A model generated the notes under the pieces. It searched no databases and was not told the origin of the DNA. It saw nothing but the letters and a program-made list of their open reading frames with translations. This document shows positions 34,626-43,633 of a stretch of DNA of 64,000 bases, piece by piece; the first letter of the stretch is position 1, and each line of letters begins with the position of its first letter. Made by a program: the position numbers and the translations under genes. This stretch comes from JBFWWP01 sp050246115 (GTDB lineage Bacteria > Planctomycetota > UBA8108 > UBA1146 > JAJFFE01): positions 1-64,000 of the forward strand of contig JBFWWP010000010.1 of NCBI GenBank assembly GCA_050246115.1. The letters are read 5' to 3'.

Positions 34626-35537
34626 GTGGTCAGGATCGGAGATGTCGAGCTGCACTTGATGCGTCCGGTCGATCGGCCGGTTCGTTGGATCGGTCAGGAC
34701 GAACTGATCGATCAGATCCTAGCCTGCTGGACCACCATCACGGCCACGGATGTTCCGCTGTGTCCGCGACTCGTCGGCAAGCCGGGCATGGGCAAGACGA
34801 CCTTGGCACAGGCGGCGGCTCAGCGGCTCGATCGGCCGGTGTTCATTCTCCAGTGCACGATGGACACTCGACCCGAGGACCTGCTCGTGACACCGGTGCT
34901 GCGGGCCGATGGCGGCATCAGCTACCGGGCGTCGTCGCTCGTCAGTGCAATGCTCCTGGGGGGTGTGGTCATCCTCGACGAGGCAAACCGGATGTCCGAG
35001 AAGTCCTGGGCTTCCCTGGCACCGCTCTTGGACAATCGCCGTTACGTCGAGTCCCAGGTGGCCGGCATTCGGATCGAGTCGCACCCCGACTTTCGGTGCT
35101 GCATCACCATGAACGACGACGCGTCGACCTACGAGATTCCCGAGTACATCATCTCGCGGATCCAACCGATGGTGGCCGTCGACTATCCGACGCTGACCGA
35201 GGAACGCGAGATCCTGGCGTACAACATCGACTTCGCCCCAGAGGAACTCGTGCGGATGTGCGCGGAGTTCTTGCAGGAGAGTCATCGTTTTCGACTCGAC
35301 TACTCGACGCGCGATGGCATCAACATGATGCGCTACGCGCTCAAGCTCCAAGCCACCCAGGGGAAGCCCCTCGATGACGCCTTCGCGCAAGCCATCACGC
35401 AGGTTCTGGGCCCCGACGCTTCCGACTTCGAGGCGCGCGCGCGCGACAACATGATCAACGAGAATCTCGTCGGTTTCGACGAGCTGTTCGGCTGGCAAGG
35501 CGATGACGAGGACGATCGCGAGGAGCCCAAGCCTTGA
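34626..35537 (+). CDS. MoxR-like AAA+ ATPase, second locus
   Basis: 303 residues starting with GTG at 34626. Walker A is GKPGMGKTTL (51-60), Walker B VVILDEANRMSE, sensor 1 CCITMNDDASTYEIPEYIISR. It is closer to the MoxR/CbbQ group than to other AAA+ proteins but distinct from the ATPase at 11873. The next gene overlaps by TTGA. MoxR ATPases usually have a VWA partner; none is found nearby, and the partner here is a TraB/DUF5682-like protein. Confidence 0.85.
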   Translation: MVRIGDVELHLMRPVDRPVRWIGQDELIDQILACWTTITATDVPLCPRLVGKPGMGKTTLAQAAAQRLDRPVFILQCTMDTRPEDLLVTPVLRADGGISYRASSLVSAMLLGGVVILDEANRMSEKSWASLAPLLDNRRYVESQVAGIRIESHPDFRCCITMNDDASTYEIPEYIISRIQPMVAVDYPTLTEEREILAYNIDFAPEELVRMCAEFLQESHRFRLDYSTRDGINMMRYALKLQATQGKPLDDAFAQAITQVLGPDASDFEARARDNMINENLVGFDELFGWQGDDEDDREEPKP

Positions 35538-37537
35538 CCGACTGGCTGCGCTACCAGAACATCGAGTGCGTGCCGGTGATTCACGGCCGCCTGGCGTTCG
35601 CCATCGAGGTCCGACGCCGCCTGCTCGCGCGTCGCTACGATGCGGTCGCGATCGAGCTCCCGCCCACGTTGGCGGCGGCGGTGGAGGAGGCGCTCGAGCT
35701 CCTGCCGCGAGTGACGTTCGTGACCTACTGCGACCAGCCGCGCTTCTTGGCTGGGCACGGGAGCTCGGAGTTCGCCGGAGCCGGGGACTCGCCCGTCACC
35801 TACTACGTGCCGATCCAGCCCGCGGACGGGATGATCGAGGCGCTTCGCATCGCGATTGGCGAGCGTCTTCCGCGCTACTTCGTGGATGCCGACGTCGACG
35901 ACTTCGACTCCGCTCGCACGACCTTGCCGGATCCCCAGTGTCTACACACGATCGGGGTGGGCCAGTACTTCGAGCAGTGTCTCCCGCTGCTTGCGCGCCA
36001 CCCCCACAGCGACCTCGACGCGTGCCGCGAAGGTCACATGGCGGCGCGCCTGCGCGAACTCCAGCGCGAGCACCGCGGGCCGATCCTCTTCGTGTGCGGC
36101 CTCGCCCACTGGAGCCACATTCGCCGTCACCTCGAGGCCGGAACCGGGGCGCTTCATGCCGGGCGCGGCGTCGCCGAGGAGCTGACGATCTACCTCGCCG
36201 ATGGTCGGTCCGTGCCGCACTTGGTAGGCGAGATCCCGTACTTGGCAGCGGCTTACGAGAAGCATCGCTCGGGATGGGACTTGCACGACTTCGACGCGAC
36301 GGACGGGCTGAAGAGTCTGCTGTTCGCGGCGCGCGACGCGTACCTCGAGTACTTTCCCGACTCCGTGAGCCCGATCGGTTTGCAAGCGCTTCGCACCACC
36401 CTCGACTTTGCGCGCCGGATGACGGTGCGGCGCGGCTTTCTGATTCCCGACACCTACACCCTGACGGTCGCGGCCAATGGTGTCATCGGCAACGATTTCG
36501 CCCTCGTCCTGCTCGAGACCGCCCAGAGTTATCCGTGGAATCCGCACGAGGATGGTGGGGGATGGGTCTTTGGTTCTGGACACTCGGCGGGGGCGGCCGG
36601 CCCGGAGCCGGGCGCAGTCGGCCCGAACACCGGTAGCGCTCGCCACGACTCGACCGATCCCCGCGACGACGCAGATGGCTCCACGCGTTATCCGCACGGG
36701 GCCATCGCGGGATCGCGCGCCGACCTCGATGGGTACGAGACCGTCGTGCGGTCGCGGGCGCCGGGTACCGACTTCACGTATGGCCGTTTGCGGCTCGAGC
36801 GTCGTCCCGACCTGCGGCGCCGTCGCCAGTACGAAGTGCAGTGGGATCCGCACCGCCAGTGTTCATGGCCCCCCGAGGATCTCGTGATCGAGAACTTTCG
36901 GGACTACGTCGGACGGCGCGCGCTCAGTCTGGCCAAGGTCGCCGTGGCGCGCAGCGAGCCTTTCACGACCTCCTATCTCGACGGCCTGGATTTACGCGCC
37001 TCGTTGCGCGACGTCGTCGAGCGCCGGGTTTTCGTGCGTGAGGAGCCGCGGACTCCCGGTGGGGTCGGTGCTCTCGTCATGGTGTTCGAAGAAGACGACT
37101 TCGGTGAGCGCTATCCCTGGCGCAGCACCTGGATGGCCGAGAACCACAACGAGTCGACCCTCGCGTTCTACGCCACGGACTTCATGCAAGACATCCTGGG
37201 CCCGGGAGTGGCTCGGGCGCGCTACGGCGGGTGCATGTTGATCTTTCCGCCGATCGGAATCCCCGACGTTTGGGGGGACCTGCGTTTCGAACGAGCACGG
37301 ACGCCTTCGGAGCGGCTGTTGCTCGCGGCGATCTACTGGGCGCAGGACCACTTCGTGGTGCACGTCGGCGGGCGCCCGCCGAGCGACGGCGTCAAGGCCG
37401 AGGCACGTCGCCGGTCGAAGCACATTCTGCATTTGCCGCTGACCACGTTCTCGTCGTCGACCCTCGAGCGTCTCCGCCGCGTTCATGTGCTCAACGGCCA
37501 AGAGGTGAGGTCGTGGGCCAAGTGGTTCATCCGTTGA
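35534..37537 (+). CDS. TraB/DUF5682-like protein paired with MoxR
   Basis: 667 residues from a TTG overlapping the ATPase stop. The N-terminal half has VPVIHGRLAFAIEVRRRLL, YDAVAIELPPT and LFVCGLAHWSHIRRHLE, the early His, Glu and late GxxH pattern of TraB/TIKI-like proteins. DUF5682 proteins with this pattern occur beside MoxR and VWA genes. A Gly/Asp-rich linker is followed by a C-terminal domain of unknown fold (YATDFMQDILGPG, RSKHILHLPLTTF). The assignment to DUF5682 is from memory of motif order and is tentative. Confidence 0.5.
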   Translation: MTDWLRYQNIECVPVIHGRLAFAIEVRRRLLARRYDAVAIELPPTLAAAVEEALELLPRVTFVTYCDQPRFLAGHGSSEFAGAGDSPVTYYVPIQPADGMIEALRIAIGERLPRYFVDADVDDFDSARTTLPDPQCLHTIGVGQYFEQCLPLLARHPHSDLDACREGHMAARLRELQREHRGPILFVCGLAHWSHIRRHLEAGTGALHAGRGVAEELTIYLADGRSVPHLVGEIPYLAAAYEKHRSGWDLHDFDATDGLKSLLFAARDAYLEYFPDSVSPIGLQALRTTLDFARRMTVRRGFLIPDTYTLTVAANGVIGNDFALVLLETAQSYPWNPHEDGGGWVFGSGHSAGAAGPEPGAVGPNTGSARHDSTDPRDDADGSTRYPHGAIAGSRADLDGYETVVRSRAPGTDFTYGRLRLERRPDLRRRRQYEVQWDPHRQCSWPPEDLVIENFRDYVGRRALSLAKVAVARSEPFTTSYLDGLDLRASLRDVVERRVFVREEPRTPGGVGALVMVFEEDDFGERYPWRSTWMAENHNESTLAFYATDFMQDILGPGVARARYGGCMLIFPPIGIPDVWGDLRFERARTPSERLLLAAIYWAQDHFVVHVGGRPPSDGVKAEARRRSKHILHLPLTTFSSSTLERLRRVHVLNGQEVRSWAKWFIR

Positions 37538-38121
37538 GTCCAACCCCCGTGCGCCCCGCTCTGATCTTGGCTTCGGCGTCGCCGCGTCGACTGGCGCTCC
37601 TGGGTGCCGTCGGCTGGGTCGTCCAGGTGCGCCCCGCCGAGATCGATGAGACCATAAGGCCCGGGGAGAGCCCGTCGGACTTGGTGCTCCGACTCGCTCG
37701 CTCCAAGGCCCGTCGCTCGCGCGCGCACTCGTCCGAACTGGTGCTCGCGGCAGATACCGTCGTTTTCGATCCCGAGATCGCTCCGGCCATTCTCGGCAAA
37801 CCCGCGAACGCGGACGATGCTCGCGTCATGCTCGGTAGGCTCGCCGGGCGCGAGCATCGCGTGATCACCGGATACTGCGTGATTCGGGGCGAGCGCGAGC
37901 GCGTTGGCGTGGTCACCAGTCGGGTTCGCATGCGACCGTTGGCGTCGGAGGAGATCGGGGCCTACGTGGCCTCGGGGGAGCCCCTCGACAAGGCTGGCGC
38001 GTACGGGATCCAAGGGCTCGGGGCGGCATTGGTCGAACAGGTGCTGGGGAGCTACTCCAATGTCGTCGGTTTGCCGATGCGCGAGGTGCTCGCGAGTATC
38101 GACGCCGTCGCCGCTTCGTAG
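37534..38121 (+). CDS. maf: Maf-family nucleotide pyrophosphatase
   Basis: 195 residues. LILASASPRRLALL at the N-terminus, LVLAADTVV in the centre and GEPLDKAGAYGIQG are the signature motifs. Maf proteins hydrolyse dTTP, UTP or modified nucleotides in the cytoplasm. TTG at 37534 overlaps the preceding stop as TTGA; GTG at 37549 is an alternative start. It probably belongs to the MoxR/TraB-like operon by position only. Confidence 0.9.
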   Translation: MSPTPVRPALILASASPRRLALLGAVGWVVQVRPAEIDETIRPGESPSDLVLRLARSKARRSRAHSSELVLAADTVVFDPEIAPAILGKPANADDARVMLGRLAGREHRVITGYCVIRGERERVGVVTSRVRMRPLASEEIGAYVASGEPLDKAGAYGIQGLGAALVEQVLGSYSNVVGLPMREVLASIDAVAAS

Positions 38122-38132
38122 TTCTGCTGGGG

Positions 38133-38726
38133 TCAGGGGAGCGGCGCCGTCCGCGCAGATCGGCGCGCGAGCCAAAGCAAAGTCCCGAATCCGACGAGCG
38201 CGACCACCCACGCCCAGCCACCCAGCCGGTGGTACACGCCCTGGATGTTCTCGCCGTAGGAGTACGACAAGCCCATGAGGAGGCTGACGCTCGGGATGAC
38301 TCCCAGGATGTCCCAGAACAGGAAGGTGCGAAACGGCATGCCCAGCGTCCCCGCCGTGAAGAACACCCCGGCCCGCATCCCGGGAACGAAGCGCACCAAC
38401 AGGATGAAGCGGTTGCCTTGGCGCTCGAACAACTCGCGAGCTTTCATGATGCGGTCGGGGCTCAGGATTCGCGCGAGCCAGCGGCTCCGGGTCAGGCGCT
38501 CTCCCGGTCCGCGACCGAGCCCGTACATCAGGCAATCGCTGAGGCTCGCACCGACGTAGCCGACGGCGAGCGCTGGCCCAATCGACAAGTGTCCGAGGTG
38601 GGACAGAAACCCGGCGGTGATCACGACCAGGTCTTCCGAGAATAGCCCGGTGCCGCTCGCGACCAAGAACCCCAGGATGATCGCGTAGCGCTGGAAGGCG
38701 TGGAGTTCCCCGAAACCCTCGGTCAT
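38133..38726 (-). CDS. DedA-family membrane protein
   Basis: 197 residues. FSEDLVVITAGFLSHLG (acidic motif), GASLSDCLMYGLGR, then LLVRFVPGMRAGVFFTAG with the conserved Arg/Pro-Gly-x-Arg are DedA/VTT features. DedA proteins are membrane lipid scramblase-like proteins, for example undecaprenyl-phosphate recyclers. ATG at 38724-38726 is chosen; an in-frame TTG lies a few codons upstream. It is convergent with maf. Confidence 0.85.
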   Translation of the reverse strand: MTEGFGELHAFQRYAIILGFLVASGTGLFSEDLVVITAGFLSHLGHLSIGPALAVGYVGASLSDCLMYGLGRGPGERLTRSRWLARILSPDRIMKARELFERQGNRFILLVRFVPGMRAGVFFTAGTLGMPFRTFLFWDILGVIPSVSLLMGLSYSYGENIQGVYHRLGGWAWVVALVGFGTLLWLARRSARTAPLP

Positions 38727-39034
38727 CGATTGGAGAAGGTCCAAGTCTCGCGTCTCTCTCGGGGCAACGGGGCTGGTTGAGGACCGTTGCGGGTATGGCG
38801 GCGCCAGACCTGGCCTACGGGGAGAACCGTTACCGGACTGTGGGCGCGACCACAATCGGTTCTTCGGTTCGCCCGGCCCGCGAACTTCAGGAGGCCGGGG
38901 GAAATGGGCTCGCCCCGAGATCTTTACGAAACCTCTATCGAAGCCACACGACGCAAACGCCCGTTCTGTCCGACAATGAGCCAGCAGAGGGAAGGACGTG
39001 CGCCGCCCCCGAACCCCTTCCTCGAGGAACCACT
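38727..39034. other. divergent intergenic region
   Basis: 308 bp. AGGAGG at about 38890 precedes an ATG at 38905, but that frame loses coding character and does not join the downstream gene, so it is not called. It might mark a leader peptide. Promoters for dedA and the psd operon are expected here. Confidence 0.35.
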
Positions 39035-41422
39035 TTGCCCACCCTCAGCTCAACCCCGTCGCCGCTGGTGGTCCCCTCCGGTGGCCGTGCCGCGATCCAA
39101 GCCGATGCGCTCGGCTGGCTCGATCGTCGTTCGATCCTGCCCTTCTCGGCGGGAGACATCACCGCGGGGTCCGAGGCGGAACTCCAGGTCGCGGTCGTGG
39201 GCAGCCGGGCGCAGGTGGATCTACCGCGCTCGATCGAGGCGTCGAGCTACTTCGCCCATCTCCTTCGGCGCGCGGCTACCGGCGACGCCTCCCGCCGATC
39301 GATCGCGCTCCTCGAGTCCTACCTCCGTTCCAACGCGGAGGGGGTTTGGGAGAACAGCTGGGTGCGGTTTCCGCTAAGCGTGCTCAGTCCGCTTGCTTCC
39401 AAGGTGTTGCACGAGGACCTGCGCGCCAACAAGGACGATCCCGCGAGCCCATTGCGGGCCGATGCCCACCGATTCGTCTTCGATGAGGATGGACGCCAAG
39501 TCGTGCGCGCGCCCATCAGCTACCTGCTGAAGCTGGCCTTCGCGGACGTACTCCACGGAGGCGGCGCTGCCCGTCCGTTCGTGCGGGAAACCGGCATGCG
39601 CCTCTTGGGGCACTTCATCAACGACAACACTTCTCCGGAGACGCACTCTTTCCGAGTCGTCGGGGTGGACCCTCACCAAGGAGGGCAAGCTCTCGCTCGT
39701 GAGACCGCGAAGCGGTACCTCTGCGCGCAACTGTTGCTGCAGTACGCAAACGACAAGTTCGAGTTGCGCCGCTCGGGGCAAGAGGCGGTCGTGTTCTACT
39801 CGCCGCACCCACCGGTCCGGCAGAAGGAACTGAACCAGTGCATTCCGGACTCCTTCTACCGCGAGCTGTTCATCAGCCCGTGCCTTTCGGGCTGGTCGGA
39901 AGGAGAGAAGAAGCGCGATTACATGGGGCTGTGCCACCAGATTCTCAGCCGTACGCAACTGAACGCCGTGGGCAAGCTGCGCGAGGCCGGAATCATCACG
40001 AACAACCTCGTGGTCCTACCCAACACCTCCAACATCAGCCTGGCCAACAACAGCACCCACATCAGCTTGGGCAGCCGCTGCTTGACGGAGCTGCGCGCGG
40101 ACGCCACGTCCGGATTCGACGCGGCGGAGGAGAAGCGCGTCGGCGATCTCATGCTGAAGGTGTCCGAGCACTTCTTGTCGTTGTTCGTGGGGGTGTATAG
40201 TGCGGCGCCTTACCGCCTCGACTTCCGCGAGTGTCACCCAGAGACCGCGACGGGTTTCTTGGCACACGAACTCGACTTCACCCACCTGCGCATGCTCTGG
40301 CGAAGGTGGCGTAAGAAGACCCACAACCGCTTCCTCGGGCAGCCGATCTCGCCGGTCGGTCCCGATTGGATCGACGGTGCTCTCAGTCGGGTGCTCGGCC
40401 TGCGCGGCGACTTCGTCCCCGACTTCCGCTTGATCGACTATCCGGTGGCCCTGCTCAGCACGTGGCGGGCGTCGGCTCTCGATGGCACCTTGGGCAACGA
40501 CGCCCGCCTGAAGGCAGAACTGGATGACATGGGTGTGTTCGACCGACGCCTGTCCATGTACCTACCGCTGCGCTTGCGCGAGTACGACCGCATGGGGTTC
40601 TGCGGGGTCGAAGGGCGTCACTACTCGTTGTTCGAGAGCTTCCAGGGCGACCTCGCCCGCGCGACCGAACTGCAGGCGTTGATCTGCGGCCTGGCGTTTC
40701 GCTACGTCGCGGACGGGACGGTCACCCATGGATCGATCCCCGACTCGCCGACGACGGAGAGCGAGCGGCGACAGATCTTCTTCGCGAGCGCGATCGGCGT
40801 GCCGACTTTCTATGTGCGATCAGACAGCCCGAACCTGTTCTTGCGTCGGATCCTCTCGCTGACCGAGCGGGTACGGACCAGTCGTCGCTACCGCGGTTAT
40901 CTCCGCGTGCGGGTGAAGGACTTCCGGCTGGCGCTCGTGCGCGTCCTTCGGGAAGACGGCGCAGACCTGATCGAGAGCCTTGGGCTAGCGCCGGCGATCG
41001 CGGATCTCGAGGAGCGGCTCATCGACCCCGAGCGCACCGCACTAGGAAAGCTGTTGCACGGGATCCTCGGCGACGGCGGCGCCAAGCGACCCATCGACCT
41101 GAAGGCCGGCGAGTTCAATCGCCAGGCCGAGAAGTACTACCGGGTCGATCTGCGCCGGCAGCACATGGCGGAAGCCCTCGATCTCTGGGAACAAGAAGTC
41201 GATGGGATCCTCCGCCACCGCTCGGACCCGCGAGTTCGCGAGGCGCTGCGAGAGATCGTCGGTACCGAATCCCCGAGTGAGTTCGTGCGCCGACACCGGA
41301 GCGAAGTGATTGCCGATACTGCGAACCGCGAAGCCCTGCGTCGTCTGCTGCTTCTCATCGTGCTCTCCGAGTCCACGGCCGAACGTGCGCCCGAACCCGT
41401 GCCGACCGAGGTGCGAGCGTGA
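39035..41422 (+). CDS. large unknown protein coupled to psd
   Basis: 795 residues. The start is TTG at 39035, seven bases after GAGGAA. It is soluble, mainly helical, with conserved-looking stretches FINDNTSPETHSFRVVG, NTSNISLANNSTHISLG and GVPTFYVRSDSPNLF. No membrane helix or known catalytic motif is visible. Its stop overlaps the psd start as GTGA, so the products are probably made together. A role in phospholipid handling is inferred only from this coupling. Confidence 0.6.
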   Translation: MPTLSSTPSPLVVPSGGRAAIQADALGWLDRRSILPFSAGDITAGSEAELQVAVVGSRAQVDLPRSIEASSYFAHLLRRAATGDASRRSIALLESYLRSNAEGVWENSWVRFPLSVLSPLASKVLHEDLRANKDDPASPLRADAHRFVFDEDGRQVVRAPISYLLKLAFADVLHGGGAARPFVRETGMRLLGHFINDNTSPETHSFRVVGVDPHQGGQALARETAKRYLCAQLLLQYANDKFELRRSGQEAVVFYSPHPPVRQKELNQCIPDSFYRELFISPCLSGWSEGEKKRDYMGLCHQILSRTQLNAVGKLREAGIITNNLVVLPNTSNISLANNSTHISLGSRCLTELRADATSGFDAAEEKRVGDLMLKVSEHFLSLFVGVYSAAPYRLDFRECHPETATGFLAHELDFTHLRMLWRRWRKKTHNRFLGQPISPVGPDWIDGALSRVLGLRGDFVPDFRLIDYPVALLSTWRASALDGTLGNDARLKAELDDMGVFDRRLSMYLPLRLREYDRMGFCGVEGRHYSLFESFQGDLARATELQALICGLAFRYVADGTVTHGSIPDSPTTESERRQIFFASAIGVPTFYVRSDSPNLFLRRILSLTERVRTSRRYRGYLRVRVKDFRLALVRVLREDGADLIESLGLAPAIADLEERLIDPERTALGKLLHGILGDGGAKRPIDLKAGEFNRQAEKYYRVDLRRQHMAEALDLWEQEVDGILRHRSDPRVREALREIVGTESPSEFVRRHRSEVIADTANREALRRLLLLIVLSESTAERAPEPVPTEVRA

Positions 41423-42438
41423 GCTTGCACCAGTACATAGCCCGTGAATCGGGCACGGTTCTCACCGAGGAGCTGTTCGGCGATCGCATCGTGCGGTTCA
41501 TGTACTCACGAGCGCGCGAGTCGGCGCCCTGGTTGTTCGCGGCCCTGACCGGGCCGCGCTGGACTCGCTGGCTGGCGCACGTGAACTTCGACCTGCCGCT
41601 CGGCGATCGCCTTACCGGGAACCGTCGCTTCCTGAAGAACTGCGGAGTCGTTTGGGAAGAATGCCGGGACGACCCGCGCAGCTTGACCACGGCGCGGGCG
41701 ATCTTCGAGCGCAAGATCCGCTACGAGGATTGCCGGCCGATGCCCTCGGACCCGTCGGCGGTCGTGTCCCCCGCGGACGCGCGCGTGATCGTCGGTTCAT
41801 TCGCACGCGGATCCGAGATCTTCTTGAAAGACAAGTTCTTCGGCTTCGAGGAGCTGTTGGGCTCATCGAAGACCGAGTGGTTGACGGCTTTTGCCGGGGG
41901 CGACTACGCGATCTTCCGGCTCACGCCGGACAAGTACCACTACAACCACACGCCGGTCGCCGGTGTCGTTCGCGACGTGTACGAGCTCTCTGGAAGCTAT
42001 CACTCGTGCCACCCGGAAGCCGTGATCGAGCTTGCCACCCCCTACTCGAAGAACCGCCGGACGGTGACGATCATCGACACCGACGTGGACGGCGGCACCG
42101 GTGTGGGCGTGGTGGCGATGATCGAGATCGTGGCGCTCATGATCGGACGCGTGGTCCAGTGCTACAGTCGCGTCGCTTACGACGACCCGCAGCCGGTGCG
42201 TCCAGGCACCTTCCTCGAGAAGGGCGCGCCCAAGAGTCTGTATCGTCCGGGGAGCAGTACCGACGTGGTGCTGTTCCAGCCTGGCCGCGTGAGATTCGCC
42301 CGCGACCTAGTCACGAACCTGGGTCACCCGAATGCGACCAGTCGCTTCTCGTCGGGTTTCGGCCAACCGTTGGTCGAGACCGACGTAGCCGTGAGGTCCT
42401 TGATTGCCAGTGGGGAAGTGAGCAACCGTGCTCGATGA
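41419..42438 (+). CDS. psd: phosphatidylserine decarboxylase
   Basis: 339 residues. Psd makes phosphatidylethanolamine by pyruvoyl-dependent decarboxylation at the inner membrane. DYAIFRLTPDKYHYNHTPVAG carries the catalytic His region, and the maturation site is GSSTDVVLF near the C-terminus (GSS in place of bacterial LGST). FKRK-like KDKFFGFEELLG is present upstream. GTG at 41419 overlaps the unknown gene by four bases. The length is similar to eukaryotic-type or PSD-like proteins rather than the short bacterial form. Confidence 0.85.
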   Translation: MSLHQYIARESGTVLTEELFGDRIVRFMYSRARESAPWLFAALTGPRWTRWLAHVNFDLPLGDRLTGNRRFLKNCGVVWEECRDDPRSLTTARAIFERKIRYEDCRPMPSDPSAVVSPADARVIVGSFARGSEIFLKDKFFGFEELLGSSKTEWLTAFAGGDYAIFRLTPDKYHYNHTPVAGVVRDVYELSGSYHSCHPEAVIELATPYSKNRRTVTIIDTDVDGGTGVGVVAMIEIVALMIGRVVQCYSRVAYDDPQPVRPGTFLEKGAPKSLYRPGSSTDVVLFQPGRVRFARDLVTNLGHPNATSRFSSGFGQPLVETDVAVRSLIASGEVSNRAR

Positions 42439-43477
42439 GATGCTGTTGGGGTCGTTCGGCCTGGTTTTGGTCGGAGTCCTGGCTTGGAGCTTCCGCAAGA
42501 TCCCCGGGGAGCGCTGGCAGATCATGGCTTCGGTGCCAGTGTCGAAGACCTCGGGAACGGAGTGGGTGGGTGCGAATCTCACCTGGTACGGGTTCTTCTC
42601 GGCGAGTGCCTACGTCGTGGCTGCCATGGTCTTCTTCACCTTGCTCGCCGCGCTCGGGATCCGGGTCGGCGAGATGGCGGCGCTGATCGTCGCGATGCTG
42701 GCGATCGCGATTCCCTCGGCCACGGTCGTGGCTCGCATCGTCGAGAAGAAACGCAACACCTTCACCGTTGGCGGTGCCGTCTTCGTGTCGGGCCTCGTGG
42801 CGCCGATCTTGGTGCCGATCGTGGCGTACTGGTTTCGGGGCAGCAACGCGCTCGAGTTGGTGGTGCCGACTCTCGCCGCCATGACGATCGCGTACACCTT
42901 TGGTGAGGGGCTCGGACGCTTGGCTTGTCTGAGCTTCGGTTGCTGCTACGGGAAACCCGTCGCCAGTCTCGGCCCCCGCGCGCAGCGGTTTCTTGGGCGC
43001 TTCGCGGTCTCGTTCGCCGGCGCCACGCGCAAAGCGTCCTACGCTTCCAACCTCGAAGGTATCAAACTCGTTCCCATCCAGGCGATCACGTCGTCGATCT
43101 ACACGCTCTGCGGCCTGGGGAGCCTCTTTCTCTTTCTCTACGGTCACTATGTCACGGCCTTCCTCGTCGCCCTGACGGTCTCTCAAGGGTGGCGTGCGGC
43201 GTCCGAGTTTCTGCGCGCGGACTACCGCGGCGAAGGTCGAATCAGCGCCTACCAGATCATGGCGGTGATCACGATCGTCTACTCCGCCGCGGCACTGGCC
43301 TTCTTCCCGTTGACGACCGCGGTGCGCCCCAGCCTTGCCGCAGGCCTCGCTGCGCTCTGGACCCCAGGACTCATCTTGTCGCTCCAGGCCTTGTGGGTGG
43401 CTTTGTTCGCCTACACGGGGCTCAGTCGGGTGACGGGGTCGCGGGTCTCGTTCCACGTGCACCAGCACCGCATCTGA
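42428..43477 (+). CDS. Lgt-like multi-spanning membrane protein
   Basis: 349 residues with about seven or eight membrane helices. YTFGEGLGRLACLSFGCCYGKP resembles the prolipoprotein diacylglyceryl transferase GRIGNxxNGE/GCCxG region. PIQAITSSIYTL corresponds to the PVQLYE stretch. The HGG motif of true Lgt aligns with GGAVFVSGL and lacks the essential His, so activity as Lgt is doubtful. GTG at 42428 overlaps the psd 3' end by 11 bp. Together with psd this suggests a lipid-modifying unit. Confidence 0.6.
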   Translation: MLDEMLLGSFGLVLVGVLAWSFRKIPGERWQIMASVPVSKTSGTEWVGANLTWYGFFSASAYVVAAMVFFTLLAALGIRVGEMAALIVAMLAIAIPSATVVARIVEKKRNTFTVGGAVFVSGLVAPILVPIVAYWFRGSNALELVVPTLAAMTIAYTFGEGLGRLACLSFGCCYGKPVASLGPRAQRFLGRFAVSFAGATRKASYASNLEGIKLVPIQAITSSIYTLCGLGSLFLFLYGHYVTAFLVALTVSQGWRAASEFLRADYRGEGRISAYQIMAVITIVYSAAALAFFPLTTAVRPSLAAGLAALWTPGLILSLQALWVALFAYTGLSRVTGSRVSFHVHQHRI

Positions 43478-43633
43478 ACCGGGACCGGCCAGGCCCCGGG
43501 CCGCCCCGCCTTGGCTCTGGGGTTGCACCGTGCGGAAAACGGGTAGCCCTGATCGGCGAATCCGATATCCTCTGCCGATTCCACTCAGGGTTCCACTTCT
43601 CAGGGGACCCGTCGTCAGAGAGAAACGGACCCC

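Noticed and set aside
38905..39040. possible short gene starting ATG after AGGAGG
   Set aside because: The frame drifts into the wrong reading of the downstream gene and lacks GC-rich third positions; kept only as a note on the leader.
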